A stretch of DNA of 64,000 bases, from positions 1 through 64,000 of the forward strand of contig JAEUJN010000041.1 of assembly GCA_016794595.1 (NCBI GenBank). Direction: 5' to 3'. Under the pieces are notes generated by a model that saw nothing but the letters and a program-made list of their open reading frames with translations, was not told where the DNA came from and did not search any database. Of the stretch, positions 1 through 8,087 are shown one piece after another. The DNA is from Kineosporiaceae bacterium. Its GTDB lineage: Bacteria > Actinomycetota > Actinomycetes > Actinomycetales > Kineosporiaceae. The position numbers and the translations under genes are program-made. Each line of letters opens with the position of its first letter. Positions within the stretch are counted from its first letter, which is position 1.

Positions 1-131
1 CCGCGGGATCGACCAGCCCGCCGTCCACCAACACTCGATCCGAACCCGTTCCTCACTCGTGATCCGCTGTCCTGGCACGACCGGACCCTCTCAAGATCAA
101 CACCATCGTTGCAACAGGGGGTCGAGCCCAC

Positions 132-169
132 GCACTTTCGACCAGTCGAAAGTGCATGATCACGAGGGG
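132..169. repeat. Degenerate copy of dispersed palindrome (copy 1)
   Basis: The right half reads TCGAAAGTGCATGATCACGA, matching the right arm of the palindromes at 24659-24718 and 33091-33157. Only the inner 10 bp of the left arm (GCACTTTCGA) survive, around a CCAG loop. The two better copies sit at gene 3' ends, so this may mark the end of a gene lying left of the window. Nothing else recognisable was seen in bases 1-260. Confidence 0.7.
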
Positions 170-260
170 TGGGGGGTGGGGCCACTCCCGGTCAACCGGC
201 ATAATCGGCCATGTTCTCGGCACTCGGTGCACCCCTCGACGACGACAGGCAGGGCACCTC

Positions 261-1076
261 ATGACAGCTGGTGGTCAGGACAGCGCACTGGGGTCGGTCC
301 CGGTGCGGATCGACACCTCGATCGCGCACCCGGCCCGGGTGTACGACTACTGGCTGGGCGGCAAGGACAACTACCCGGCCGATCGTGAGGCCGCCGAGGC
401 CGTGATCAGGGCCAACCCCGGGATCGTGCCGGGGGTTCGGGCCAACCGGGCCTTCCTCGTGAGGGCGGTGCGGCACCTGGTCGGCGAGGCCGGCATCTCC
501 CAGATCCTCGATCTCGGCACCGGGCTACCGGCCGTCGACAACGTCCACGAGGTGGCCCAGGCGATCAACCCGGACACCCGGGTGGTCTACGTCGACAACG
601 ATCCGATCGTGCTGGTGCACGCCCACGCACTGCTGGTCGGCAGCCCGGGCACGATCGCCTACCTGGACGCCGATCTGCACCAGCCGGCGGAGGTGCTGCG
701 CCGGGCGGGGCAGACGCTGGACCTCGATCGGCCGGTGGGGCTGCTCCTGCTGATGACCCTGCAGTTCCTGGTCGAGGACGCCTACGACGTGCTGGGGGAG
801 CTGATCGGCGCGCTGGCTCCGGGCAGCTACCTGGCGGTCTCGCACCCGCTGCGCGACGACGCGGTGGGGATCGCGAACGCGGCGACGTCGAAGTACAACG
901 AGAAGGTCGGCACCCAGATGGTCCGCCGGACCCGGGAGGAGATCACCCGGTTCTTCGACGGGCTCGAGCTGATCGAGCCTGGCGTGGTCTCGCTCGACCA
1001 GTGGCGGCCTGCTCCCGACGCCGGCCCGAGCACGGACTACTCGCCCGCCCTGTGCGGGGTGGCGCGCAAGCCCTGA
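261..1076 (+). CDS. SAM-dependent methyltransferase, SAV2177/DUF574 family
   Basis: This is a cytosolic class I S-adenosylmethionine methyltransferase of the actinomycete-restricted DUF574 family; substrates are generally unknown. Near the N-terminus it has the family hallmark YDYWLGGKDNYPADR, followed by the SAM-binding motif DLGTGLPAVDNVHEVAQ and an acidic YVDNDP strand end that would hold the SAM ribose. Its 271 residues are normal for the family. The reading frame is open further upstream, but the added residues are arginine-rich and unlike the family, so the ATG at 261 is preferred. It stands alone, with the next gene about 100 bp away. The family call is secure; the substrate cannot be inferred. 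Confidence 0.9.
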   Translation: MTAGGQDSALGSVPVRIDTSIAHPARVYDYWLGGKDNYPADREAAEAVIRANPGIVPGVRANRAFLVRAVRHLVGEAGISQILDLGTGLPAVDNVHEVAQAINPDTRVVYVDNDPIVLVHAHALLVGSPGTIAYLDADLHQPAEVLRRAGQTLDLDRPVGLLLLMTLQFLVEDAYDVLGELIGALAPGSYLAVSHPLRDDAVGIANAATSKYNEKVGTQMVRRTREEITRFFDGLELIEPGVVSLDQWRPAPDAGPSTDYSPALCGVARKP

Positions 1077-1179
1077 GTGCGGCACCGGGCCGCATCCCGG
1101 ACGCATCCCGGGACGCCTCTGCTCATCGCGGCCGGGCCGCGGCCGGGTCGCGCAGTGGCCGGGATCGTAGAGTGCGCCC

Positions 1180-2208
1180 ATGAGGTCGCGTCGTGTCATC
1201 CACACGGTCGAGTCGCACACCGAGGGGATGCCCACCCGGGTGGTCACCGGGGGCGTCGGCGTGCTCCCGGGGGAGACGATGTTCGACCGCCGGCGCTGGT
1301 TCATGGCCAACCTGGACGGCCTGCGGACGTTCCTGATGACCGAGCCTCGCGGCCACTCGGCGATGAGCGGCGCCATCCTGCAACCACCCACCCGTCCGGA
1401 CGCCGATGTCGGCGTGCTCTACATCGAGGTCTCGGGCTGCCTGCCGATGTGCGGGCACGGAACCATGGGCGTGGCCACGGTGCTGGTCGAGACCGGCATG
1501 GTCGAGGTCGTCGAACCGGTCACCACGATCCGCCTGGACACCCCCGCGGGGCTGGTGATCGCCGACGTCCGGGTCGAGGACGGCGCCGCGCGCGCGGTCA
1601 CCCTGCGCAACGTGCCGAGCTTCCTGCTCGACCGTCAGGCCACGGTCGAGGTGAAGGGTTTCGGCGAGGTCGGCTACGACATGGCCTTCGGCGGCAACTT
1701 CTACGCGATCCTGCCGCTGGCCCAGCTCGGGATCGACTTCGACCGCCGGAACAAGCAGCAGATCCTGGACGCCGGGCTGGCGCTGATGGAGGCGATCAAC
1801 ACCCAGCGGCGCCCGGTGCACCCGGACAACCCCGAGATCGCGGTCTGCCACCACGTGCAGTTCCTGGCCCCGGGGGCGACCGCGCAGCACTCCCGGCACG
1901 CGATGGCGATCCACCCCGGGTGGTTCGACCGCAGCCCGTGCGGCACGGGAACCAGTGCCCGAGTAGCGCAATTGGTGGCGATCGGCGAGCTGGCGATGGA
2001 CACCGACTTCGTCAACGAGTCGTTCATCGGAACCCATTTCGTCGGCCGGGCGGTGGAGCGCACCACGGTGGGCCGGGCCGGTGGCGACGGTGCGGGACAG
2101 GCGCTGGAGGCCATCGTGCCCACGATCACCGGACGCGCGTGGGTGACCGGGACGGCCCAATGGCACCTGGACCCGGCCGACCCTTTCCCGGAAGGCTTCG
2201 AGTTGTGA
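1180..2208 (+). CDS. Proline racemase family protein (proline racemase / 4-hydroxyproline 2-epimerase)
   Basis: A PLP-independent epimerase-fold enzyme that inverts the alpha carbon of proline or hydroxyproline with two cysteines acting as acid and base. Both are present: Cys91 in MCGHGTMG and Cys254 in DRSPCGTGTSA. The second Cys argues against trans-3-hydroxyproline dehydratase, where it is normally Thr. Length (342 aa) matches the family. No hydroxyproline catabolic genes adjoin it. An ornithine cyclodeaminase-type gene lies 4.8 kb away, which may or may not be related. Racemase and epimerase activities cannot be separated from sequence reading alone. No strong ribosome binding site precedes the ATG. 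Confidence 0.85.
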   Translation: MRSRRVIHTVESHTEGMPTRVVTGGVGVLPGETMFDRRRWFMANLDGLRTFLMTEPRGHSAMSGAILQPPTRPDADVGVLYIEVSGCLPMCGHGTMGVATVLVETGMVEVVEPVTTIRLDTPAGLVIADVRVEDGAARAVTLRNVPSFLLDRQATVEVKGFGEVGYDMAFGGNFYAILPLAQLGIDFDRRNKQQILDAGLALMEAINTQRRPVHPDNPEIAVCHHVQFLAPGATAQHSRHAMAIHPGWFDRSPCGTGTSARVAQLVAIGELAMDTDFVNESFIGTHFVGRAVERTTVGRAGGDGAGQALEAIVPTITGRAWVTGTAQWHLDPADPFPEGFEL

Positions 2209-2252
2209 GCAGTGTGCCTGTCGTCTCTCGTCCCTGAGCTGCCGAGGAGTCC

Positions 2253-2792
2253 GTGATGAGCCTGGACCGTCCCGTCGCCCCCAACCCCTACGACCTGCTG
2301 CCCGCCGCGGCGTCCTTCACCGTCACCAGCGCCGACGCCGCCGACGGAGCCCCGTTGGTGCTGCGCCACGTGCACGACTCGACCGGCGGGCAGAACGTCT
2401 CCCCACAGCTGAGCTGGTCGGGGGCCCCGGAGGGCACCAAGTCCTTCTGCGTCACGTGTTTCGACCCCGACGCGCCCACGCCGTCCGGGTTCTGGCACTG
2501 GCTGGCGGTCAACATCCCGGCCTCGGTGACCTCGCTGGACGCCGGTGCCGGGGCGGACGACGAGCAGCTGCCCGACGGTGCCTTCCACGTGCGCAACGAC
2601 TTCGGCAACCAGCGCTACGACGGCTGCGCGCCGCCCCCCGGCGACATGACGCACCGCTACTACTTCGTGGTGCACGCGGTCGACGTCGACGCCCTGCCGG
2701 TGGACGGATCGGCGAGCCCGGCCGTGGTCTCCTTCAACCTCGCCTTCCACACCCTGGCGAGGGCGATCCTCGTGGGGACCTTCGCCCACTGA
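2253..2792 (+). CDS. YbhB/YbcL family (PEBP-like) protein
   Basis: A 179-residue phosphatidylethanolamine-binding-protein fold of the bacterial YbhB/YbcL type. Visible family signatures are the early QNVSPQLSWSGAPEGTKSF stretch, the ligand-pocket segment TCFDPDAPTPSGFWHWLAVNIP and the later YDGCAPPPGDMTHRYYFVVHAVD. There is no signal peptide, so it should be cytosolic. Bacterial members have no firmly established reaction. It follows the epimerase gene by 44 bp on the same strand and could be cotranscribed, with a plausible GAGGAG-like ribosome binding site before the ATG. Confidence 0.88.
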   Translation: MMSLDRPVAPNPYDLLPAAASFTVTSADAADGAPLVLRHVHDSTGGQNVSPQLSWSGAPEGTKSFCVTCFDPDAPTPSGFWHWLAVNIPASVTSLDAGAGADDEQLPDGAFHVRNDFGNQRYDGCAPPPGDMTHRYYFVVHAVDVDALPVDGSASPAVVSFNLAFHTLARAILVGTFAH

Positions 2793-2909
2793 CGCGCTTG
2801 CCGCCGCACGAGGTGGTCCGCCGCGGGGGTAGGGTTCACGGGCATCGATGATCGCTGATCCGGGGACGCTCCACCTTGGCGATCGGCGACGGCCTCCGAA
2901 GGAGAGAGT

Positions 2910-3338
2910 GTGTCGGAATACCCACCCTACGGCTCCGAGCAGCCGGGTCAGCAGCCCCCCAACCAGCAGCCGGGTGGGTACCCGCCGCCGCCGGCCTACG
3001 GTCAGCAGCCGCAGTACGGGCAACCGTCCTACGGTGCTCAGCCTGCGTTCGGGCAGCCCTCCTATGGTGCTGCGCCCAGCGGGCCCCGGCCGAACAACAA
3101 CCTGGTGCTGGCCATCCTGTCGACGGTGCTCTGCTGTCTGCCGGCGGGCATCGTCTCGATCGTCTACGCCGCCAAGGTGAACGGGCTGTGGGACTCGGGA
3201 CAGTACGCCCAGGCCCAGGCTGCCGCCGAGTCCGCCAAGAAGTGGGCGATCATCTCGGCCGGGGTCACCCTGGTCGGCGTGGTGCTCTACGTGATCTTCA
3301 TCGTCATCCTCGGGGCGAGCGGTTCGCTCTCCCCGTGA
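2910..3338 (+). CDS. CD225/dispanin-type membrane protein with Pro/Gln/Tyr-rich N-terminus
   Basis: A 142-residue protein. Residues 1-62 are a disordered Pro/Gly/Gln/Tyr-rich tail with repeats such as YGQPSYGAQPAFGQPSYGA. Two membrane helices follow: LAILSTVLCCLPAGIVSIVYA, and a second near residues 113-136. The loop VNGLWDSGQYAQAQAAAESAKKW is typical of the CD225/dispanin (interferon-induced transmembrane protein-like) family. It starts with GTG after a clear GGAGAG. The DUF2752 gene begins 2 bp after its stop, so the two are probably translated together. Function in bacteria is unknown. Confidence 0.85.
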   Translation: MSEYPPYGSEQPGQQPPNQQPGGYPPPPAYGQQPQYGQPSYGAQPAFGQPSYGAAPSGPRPNNNLVLAILSTVLCCLPAGIVSIVYAAKVNGLWDSGQYAQAQAAAESAKKWAIISAGVTLVGVVLYVIFIVILGASGSLSP

Positions 3339-3339
3339 G

Positions 3340-3771
3340 GTGATCGACCTGTCCCGGCGGGCGCTGCCACGGTGGGTGGCGCCCGCCGCGACGGGGGTGG
3401 CGGTGGCCGCGGCGGGGGCCCTGCTCACGGTGCGAGACCCCCGGGTCCCGGGGGCGTACGCGATCTGCCCCTCGCTCGCGCTCACCGGCACCTACTGTCC
3501 GGGGTGCGGGTCCCTGCGTGCGGTCAATCGGCTACTCGCCGGTGACCTCGCCGGGGCGGTCGGCTACAACGTGCTCGCAGTGGCGGTCGTCCCGGTGCTG
3601 GTCTACGCCTGGGTGGCCTGGGCGCTGCCGCCGCGCCTGACGGCGCGCTGGCCCCGGGTCGGGTCCGCGCCGTCCCGGGCGATCTACGCCTTCGCGGTGC
3701 TGGTCGGCCTCTACTGGGTCGCCCGCAACCTGCCCTGGGAGCCGTTCAGCTGGTTGGCGCCGTCCCCCTGA
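3340..3771 (+). CDS. DUF2752 domain membrane protein (first tandem copy)
   Basis: A small integral membrane protein (143 aa, about three hydrophobic helices) with the DUF2752 signature YCPGCGSLRAVNRLLAGD, where a CxxC pair sits at the membrane face ahead of an amphipathic segment. The GTG start is 2 bp after the CD225-type gene, implying translational coupling. A paralogue follows at 3859 with the same order of features. The family has no established function; the CxxC could bind metal or be redox active, but that is inference. Confidence 0.85.
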   Translation: MIDLSRRALPRWVAPAATGVAVAAAGALLTVRDPRVPGAYAICPSLALTGTYCPGCGSLRAVNRLLAGDLAGAVGYNVLAVAVVPVLVYAWVAWALPPRLTARWPRVGSAPSRAIYAFAVLVGLYWVARNLPWEPFSWLAPSP

Positions 3772-3858
3772 CCAGAACCGGCCAGATCACCAGCCGGGCC
3801 TGCCGGGCCTGCCCACCTGATCAGACCGGGCCGACTGAGTCCCGGTTACTCTCACGCC

Positions 3859-4305
3859 GTGTCCACCTCGCCGCGTCGCGCCGCCGTCCGTGACCTGCCC
3901 GCGTGGGTGGCCCCGGCGCTGACGGCCGCCGGTGCCGCAGCGGGGTGCCTGATGCTGAGCGTGCGGGACCCGCGTGAGCCCGGCTCGTACGGAATCTGCC
4001 CCTGGCTCGCGGTCACCGGTACCTTCTGCCCGGGGTGCGGCCTGCTGCGAGCGGTGAACCGATTGCTGGACGGGGACGTGGTGAGGGCACTGGCCTACAA
4101 CGCCCTGATCGTGGCGGCGGTCCCGGTGCTGGTGTACGCCTGGTTGACCTGGGCGCTGCCGAACCGGGTGACGCGATCGTGGCCGCGGCTCGAGCGCCTC
4201 CCTGCCCCGGTGGTGTGGGCGGGCTACGGACTGCTCGCCGTGTTCTGGGTGGCCAGGAACCTGCCCTGGTGGCCGTTCACGGCGCTGGTGCCGCCTCACC
4301 CCTGA
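3859..4305 (+). CDS. DUF2752 domain membrane protein (second tandem copy)
   Basis: This 148-residue paralogue of the preceding gene shares RDPREPGSYGICPWLAVTG, the signature FCPGCGLLRAVNRLLDGD, and the ending VFWVARNLPWWPF. The two proteins align along their whole length, so they arose by tandem duplication. It starts with GTG after an 87 bp gap and is likely still in the same transcript as the CD225/DUF2752 pair. Function unknown. Confidence 0.85.
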   Translation: MSTSPRRAAVRDLPAWVAPALTAAGAAAGCLMLSVRDPREPGSYGICPWLAVTGTFCPGCGLLRAVNRLLDGDVVRALAYNALIVAAVPVLVYAWLTWALPNRVTRSWPRLERLPAPVVWAGYGLLAVFWVARNLPWWPFTALVPPHP

Positions 4306-4370
4306 CCACCAGACGTCCACCGAGACGTCCACGGGCGCACCCGATCGGGGGCGCCCCGCTCGCTGCAGGA

Positions 4371-5072
4371 TCAGGTCCCGCTGTGGGGCGGCCAGCCCTG
4401 GGACGGTCCGGGTGCGGGCGGGGGAGGCGGGTACACCGGGGGGTTGCCCCGCTCCGGCTGCGGCGGAGTCCCGTACGCCGGCGTCCCGTAGGCGGGGTTC
4501 CCCTGGGTGGGGTTCCCGTAGGAGGGAGTCCCGTACGGGGATCCGTAGGTCGGCTCCTGATAGGTCGAGGCGGGGTCGGACTGGCCCGCAGGGGCGGGCG
4601 ACCCGAAGGTGGGTTGGGACGGCGGAGCTGCTTCGGTGCCGCCGTAGCCCCCGTAGGCGGGTGGGACCCCGTACCCACCGGGGCCGCCGAAGCCGCTGGG
4701 GCCGTAGGGAAGTGCGGTGCCCTTGGGTGAGGCGCCCCAGGCGTTCGGGTGCGGCTGGCTTTCCTGGACGGCGAAGATGAAGATGATCAGACCGCCGACA
4801 CACGGGATGAGGTTGAGCAGGTAGAACCACCCCGATCGCCCGGTGTCGTGCAGTCGGCGCACGGAGACCGCCAGCGACGGCAGCAGCCCGGCGAGCATGA
4901 CCAGACCGCCGAGGATGCTGGAGTCACTGCCGGCCAGGCTCTCGGGCAGGCTCGCGATGACCACGGCGCCCACATAGGCGAGAGCGAACCACCAGTACTC
5001 GGACCGGCGAGCACGCCCGGTGAAGTCGGCGTACTTGGCGATACAGGTCCGCACTGCCTCGGAAAAGCCCAC
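4371..5072 (-). CDS. DUF805 domain membrane protein with Pro/Gly/Tyr-rich tail
   Basis: The N-terminal DUF805 domain begins VGFSEAVRTC and carries the family signature KYADFTGRARRSEYWWF plus about four membrane helices and the loop RRLHDTGRSGWFY. The last 110 residues form a disordered tail rich in Pro, Gly, Tyr and Thr (repeats such as YGTPAYGTP). I chose the GTG at 5072 because family members start close to GF.EAV and a GGGGGA lies just upstream; an ATG at 5126 is an alternative. The gene converges on the DUF2752 pair. Its low-complexity tail resembles that of the CD225-type protein nearby. Function unknown. Confidence 0.85.
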   Translation of the reverse strand: MGFSEAVRTCIAKYADFTGRARRSEYWWFALAYVGAVVIASLPESLAGSDSSILGGLVMLAGLLPSLAVSVRRLHDTGRSGWFYLLNLIPCVGGLIIFIFAVQESQPHPNAWGASPKGTALPYGPSGFGGPGGYGVPPAYGGYGGTEAAPPSQPTFGSPAPAGQSDPASTYQEPTYGSPYGTPSYGNPTQGNPAYGTPAYGTPPQPERGNPPVYPPPPPAPGPSQGWPPHSGT

Positions 5073-5181
5073 GGCGTGATCCCCCACCCCAGGTCGACTG
5101 CTCACACTCGGTGGCGAAGCTACCACCGCCCCGTACCACCTCGGCTGCAGTCGCCATCGTGTCGGGCGGGGGCCGGACCGC

Positions 5182-6711
5182 TCAGAAGGAGTCCCGGAAC
5201 ACCTCGATGTCGGCGCCCAGGGCGTTCAGGCGCTCGGCCAGATCCTCGTAGCCGCGATTGATCACATAGACCGACCTCAGTACCGACGTGCCCTTGGCCG
5301 CCAGCATCGCCAGCAGGATCACCACTGCCGGGCGCAGAGCGGGCGGGCAGACCACCTCGGTACCCGACCAGCGGGTCGGCCCCTTCACCATCACCCGGTG
5401 CGGGTCCATCAGGGTGACCGAGGCGCCGAGCCGGTTCAGTTCGGTCAGGTAGACCGCACGGTTCTCGTACACCCAGTCGTGGATCAGGCTCTGCCCGGAC
5501 GCGGATGCCGCGATCACCGCGAAGAACGGCAGGTTGTCGATGTTCAGCCCGGGGAAGGGCATCGGGTGGATCTTGTCGATCGGCGCGTGCAGCACCGACT
5601 TGCGGGTGGTCAGGTCGACCAGCCGGGTGCGGCCGTTGGCGGCCAGGTACTCCTCGGTGCGTTCGTAGTCCAGGCCCATGCCCTCGAGCACGGCGAGCTC
5701 GATCTCCATGAACTCGATCGGCACCCGGCGAATCGTGATCTCCGAGTCGGTGACGATGGCCGCGGCCAGCAGTGACATCGCCTCGATCGGGTCCTCGGAC
5801 GGCGCGTAGTCGACGTCCACCTCGATCTCGCGCACGCCGCGCACCCGCAGCGTCGTCGTCCCGATGCCCTCGATGCTCACGCCCAGTTCCTGCAGGAAGA
5901 AGCACAGGTCCTGGACCATGTAGTTGGACGACGCGTTGCGGATCACCGTCTCGCCCTCGTGCAGGGCGGCGGCCATCAACGCATTCTCGGTCACGGTGTC
6001 GCCGCGCTCGGTCAGCACGATCGGACGCCGCGGGGTGACCTCGCGGTTCACCTGGCACTGATAGGTGCCCTCGGTGGCCACGACGCCGAGGCCGAAGGGA
6101 CGCAGCGCGGTCAGGTGCGGCTCGATCGTGCGCAGGCCCAGCTGGCAACCGCCCGCATAGGGCAGCTCGAAGGACTCCAGCTGGTGCAGCAGGGGGCCCA
6201 GCAACATGATCACTGATCGGGTGCGGCGGGCAGCATCGGCATTGATCGAGGACAGGTCGATGTCGCCGCTGGGGGTGAGCTCGAGGTCGCCGTCGCTGTT
6301 CAACCAGCGGCTGCGGACCCCGATGCTGTCCAACACCTCGAGCAGCCGGTTGACCTCCTCGATCCGGGCCACCCGGCGCAGCGTGGTGCGGCCCCGGTTC
6401 AGCAATGCGGCGCAGAGCAGCACGACGCCGGCGTTCTTGGACGACTTGACGTCGATCGCCCCGGCCAGCTTGGTGGGGCCGTGGACCCGCAGGTGCACCG
6501 GGCCGGCTCCCACGTGGATCAGCTCGGAGTCGAGCGCCTCGCCGATGCGGGCGATCATCTCCACGGTCAGGTTCTGCTGACCCCGCTCGATCCGGTGGAC
6601 GGCGCTCTGGCTGGTGCCCAGTGCCTCGGCCAGCTGCGTCTGGGTGAGCCCGCGATGGGTGCGTGCGCCGCGGATCAGAGTGCCGATCTGGGCGAGGTGA
6701 GCCTCGGACAT
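5182..6711 (-). CDS. murA: UDP-N-acetylglucosamine 1-carboxyvinyltransferase with N-terminal XRE helix-turn-helix
   Basis: Residues 1-60 form an XRE/Cro-type HTH (LTQTQLAEALGTSQSAVHRIERGQQ). The rest is the two-lobed EPSP-synthase-like MurA fold, which transfers enolpyruvate from PEP to UDP-GlcNAc, the first committed step of peptidoglycan synthesis. The substrate Lys-Asn pair is present in KSSKNAG. The fosfomycin-target cysteine is kept in YAGGCQLGLRT, and the preceding helix RRTRSVIMLLGPLL matches the family. Enzymatic activity is therefore plausible. An in-frame ATG 21 bp upstream (6732) is an alternative start. I prefer MSEAHLAQIG because the upstream ATG lies inside a palindrome (6724-6739) that looks like an operator. 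Neither start has a clear Shine-Dalgarno sequence. Confidence 0.88.
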   Translation of the reverse strand: MSEAHLAQIGTLIRGARTHRGLTQTQLAEALGTSQSAVHRIERGQQNLTVEMIARIGEALDSELIHVGAGPVHLRVHGPTKLAGAIDVKSSKNAGVVLLCAALLNRGRTTLRRVARIEEVNRLLEVLDSIGVRSRWLNSDGDLELTPSGDIDLSSINADAARRTRSVIMLLGPLLHQLESFELPYAGGCQLGLRTIEPHLTALRPFGLGVVATEGTYQCQVNREVTPRRPIVLTERGDTVTENALMAAALHEGETVIRNASSNYMVQDLCFFLQELGVSIEGIGTTTLRVRGVREIEVDVDYAPSEDPIEAMSLLAAAIVTDSEITIRRVPIEFMEIELAVLEGMGLDYERTEEYLAANGRTRLVDLTTRKSVLHAPIDKIHPMPFPGLNIDNLPFFAVIAASASGQSLIHDWVYENRAVYLTELNRLGASVTLMDPHRVMVKGPTRWSGTEVVCPPALRPAVVILLAMLAAKGTSVLRSVYVINRGYEDLAERLNALGADIEVFRDSF

Positions 6712-6723
6712 GGGAGTCACGCT

Positions 6724-6739
6724 ATCTCGCATGTGAGAT
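6724..6739. promoter_or_regulatory. Palindromic operator candidate at the start of HTH-murA
   Basis: ATCTCGCATGTGAGAT is a 16 bp inverted repeat with one mismatched pair, located 13 bp ahead of the preferred murA start. The site and spacing fit autoregulation by the protein's own HTH domain. The role is inferred from position and symmetry. Confidence 0.5.
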
Positions 6740-6998
6740 GTCCGAGGCCGAATGGGTGGTTGACGCGCCCACGGTGGGTGAGCGAGTGACGCGGATGATC
6801 ACCCTCCGCTGTCGGTTGCCCGCGCTGGATCAATCCCCTGACCTCACCATCCTCATCGGGGAAGGTGATCGTCCGTGATCGCATCGCCACGCCCGGCGAC
6901 ACCTTCCCCGAGGAGGTGACGCGTTGACACCATTTCGTGCCTCCTCTTTGCCGGATCGGTGGACGCACGGGGTGGTTGGCGCAACGCTTCGGGGTGAG

Positions 6999-8009
6999 AT
7001 GAACACCGTGCCCGCCGGGATCTCCGGCCTCCCCGTCCTCGGCGAGTCGCAGCTGCGAGCCCTCGTCCCGATGACCGCCGCGATCGTCGCCCTCGAGGCG
7101 GCCCTGTACGACGGCACGGCCCCAGGGGTGACTCCCGCCCGGACGTCGGTGCTCACCCAGGCCGGTCAGATCCTGCTGATGCCGGCGGCCACCTCGCGGT
7201 TCGTGGGCATCAAGCTGGTCACCATCGCGCCGGACAATCCCGCGATCGGCCTGCCCCGCATCCAGGGGGTCTACGTCCTGATGGACGCCGTGGCGTTGAG
7301 CCCGGTGGCCCTGATCGACGGGGTGGCGCTCACCTCGTTACGGACCCCGGCCACCTCGGCGGTCGCCGTCCGCCGGTTGGCGATCAAGGGCGCCGTCCGG
7401 CTGGTGGTGATCGGGACCGGGCCGCAGGGGTACGGCCACGTGGAGGCCGTCCAGGCGGTGCGGCCGGTCTCGCACCTGACCGTGGCCGGCCGGGATCGGG
7501 CGCGGGCCGAGGCCATGGCGACCTGGGCAGCCGGGCGCGGCCTGAGCGTCGAGGTGGTGGCCGGGGCCGATCTGGCGGATGGGCTCGAGCAGCCGGTACG
7601 GGCGGCGGACGTGGTGGTGTGTGCCACCACCTCGGCCTCACCGGTGGTGCGGGGGGAGTGGATTCGGGACGGCGCGGTGGTGGTGGCCGTCGGCAGTCAC
7701 GAACCGGACGCCCGAGAGGTCGACTCCGACCTCGTCCTGCGCTCGCTGGTGCTGGTCGAGACCCGCGAGACCGCCCTGCGCGAGGCAGGAGACATCCTGA
7801 TCCCGATCCGGGACGGCGAGTGCGGTCCCGAGGTGATCAGCGGTGACCTGTCCCAGTTGGTCAAGGGCCACCTGAACCTGGACGAGCGCCGTCCGCGGTT
7901 GTTCAAGGGGTGTGGTGAGGCCTGGCAGGACCTCGTGGTGGCCTCGGCTGCCCAGGATCGGATGCAGGCGGCTCACACTCCGCCCTACGGCACCCGCACC
8001 GGGTGGTAG
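6999..8009 (+). CDS. Ornithine cyclodeaminase / mu-crystallin family NAD(P)-dependent enzyme
   Basis: A 336-residue member of the OCD/mu-crystallin superfamily, which includes ornithine cyclodeaminase, ketimine reductase, alanine dehydrogenase and SbnB-like synthases. Seen are the substrate-domain LTSLRTPATSAVAVRRLA, the Rossmann motif VVIGTGPQGYGHVEAV and the later VVCATTSASPVVRG. These define the fold, not the substrate. The ATG at 6999 has GGGGTGAG directly upstream; the more distal TTG at 6924 adds residues unlike the family and itself resembles a TTGACA -35 box. It diverges from HTH-murA across about 290 bp. Proline/ornithine metabolism is only a suggestion. Confidence 0.85.
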   Translation: MNTVPAGISGLPVLGESQLRALVPMTAAIVALEAALYDGTAPGVTPARTSVLTQAGQILLMPAATSRFVGIKLVTIAPDNPAIGLPRIQGVYVLMDAVALSPVALIDGVALTSLRTPATSAVAVRRLAIKGAVRLVVIGTGPQGYGHVEAVQAVRPVSHLTVAGRDRARAEAMATWAAGRGLSVEVVAGADLADGLEQPVRAADVVVCATTSASPVVRGEWIRDGAVVVAVGSHEPDAREVDSDLVLRSLVLVETRETALREAGDILIPIRDGECGPEVISGDLSQLVKGHLNLDERRPRLFKGCGEAWQDLVVASAAQDRMQAAHTPPYGTRTGW

Positions 8010-8087
8010 CCGTATCCTGCGAGAACGTTGCAGGGGTCGTCCGACCCGCCTGAGGCCACCCCTCGCCGGACGATCAGGGAGTCCACC

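Noticed and set aside
6924-6952. Promoter for the ornithine cyclodeaminase-type gene (TTGACA)
   Set aside because: A consensus -35 is present but no convincing -10 follows at 16-18 bp; not listed as a feature.
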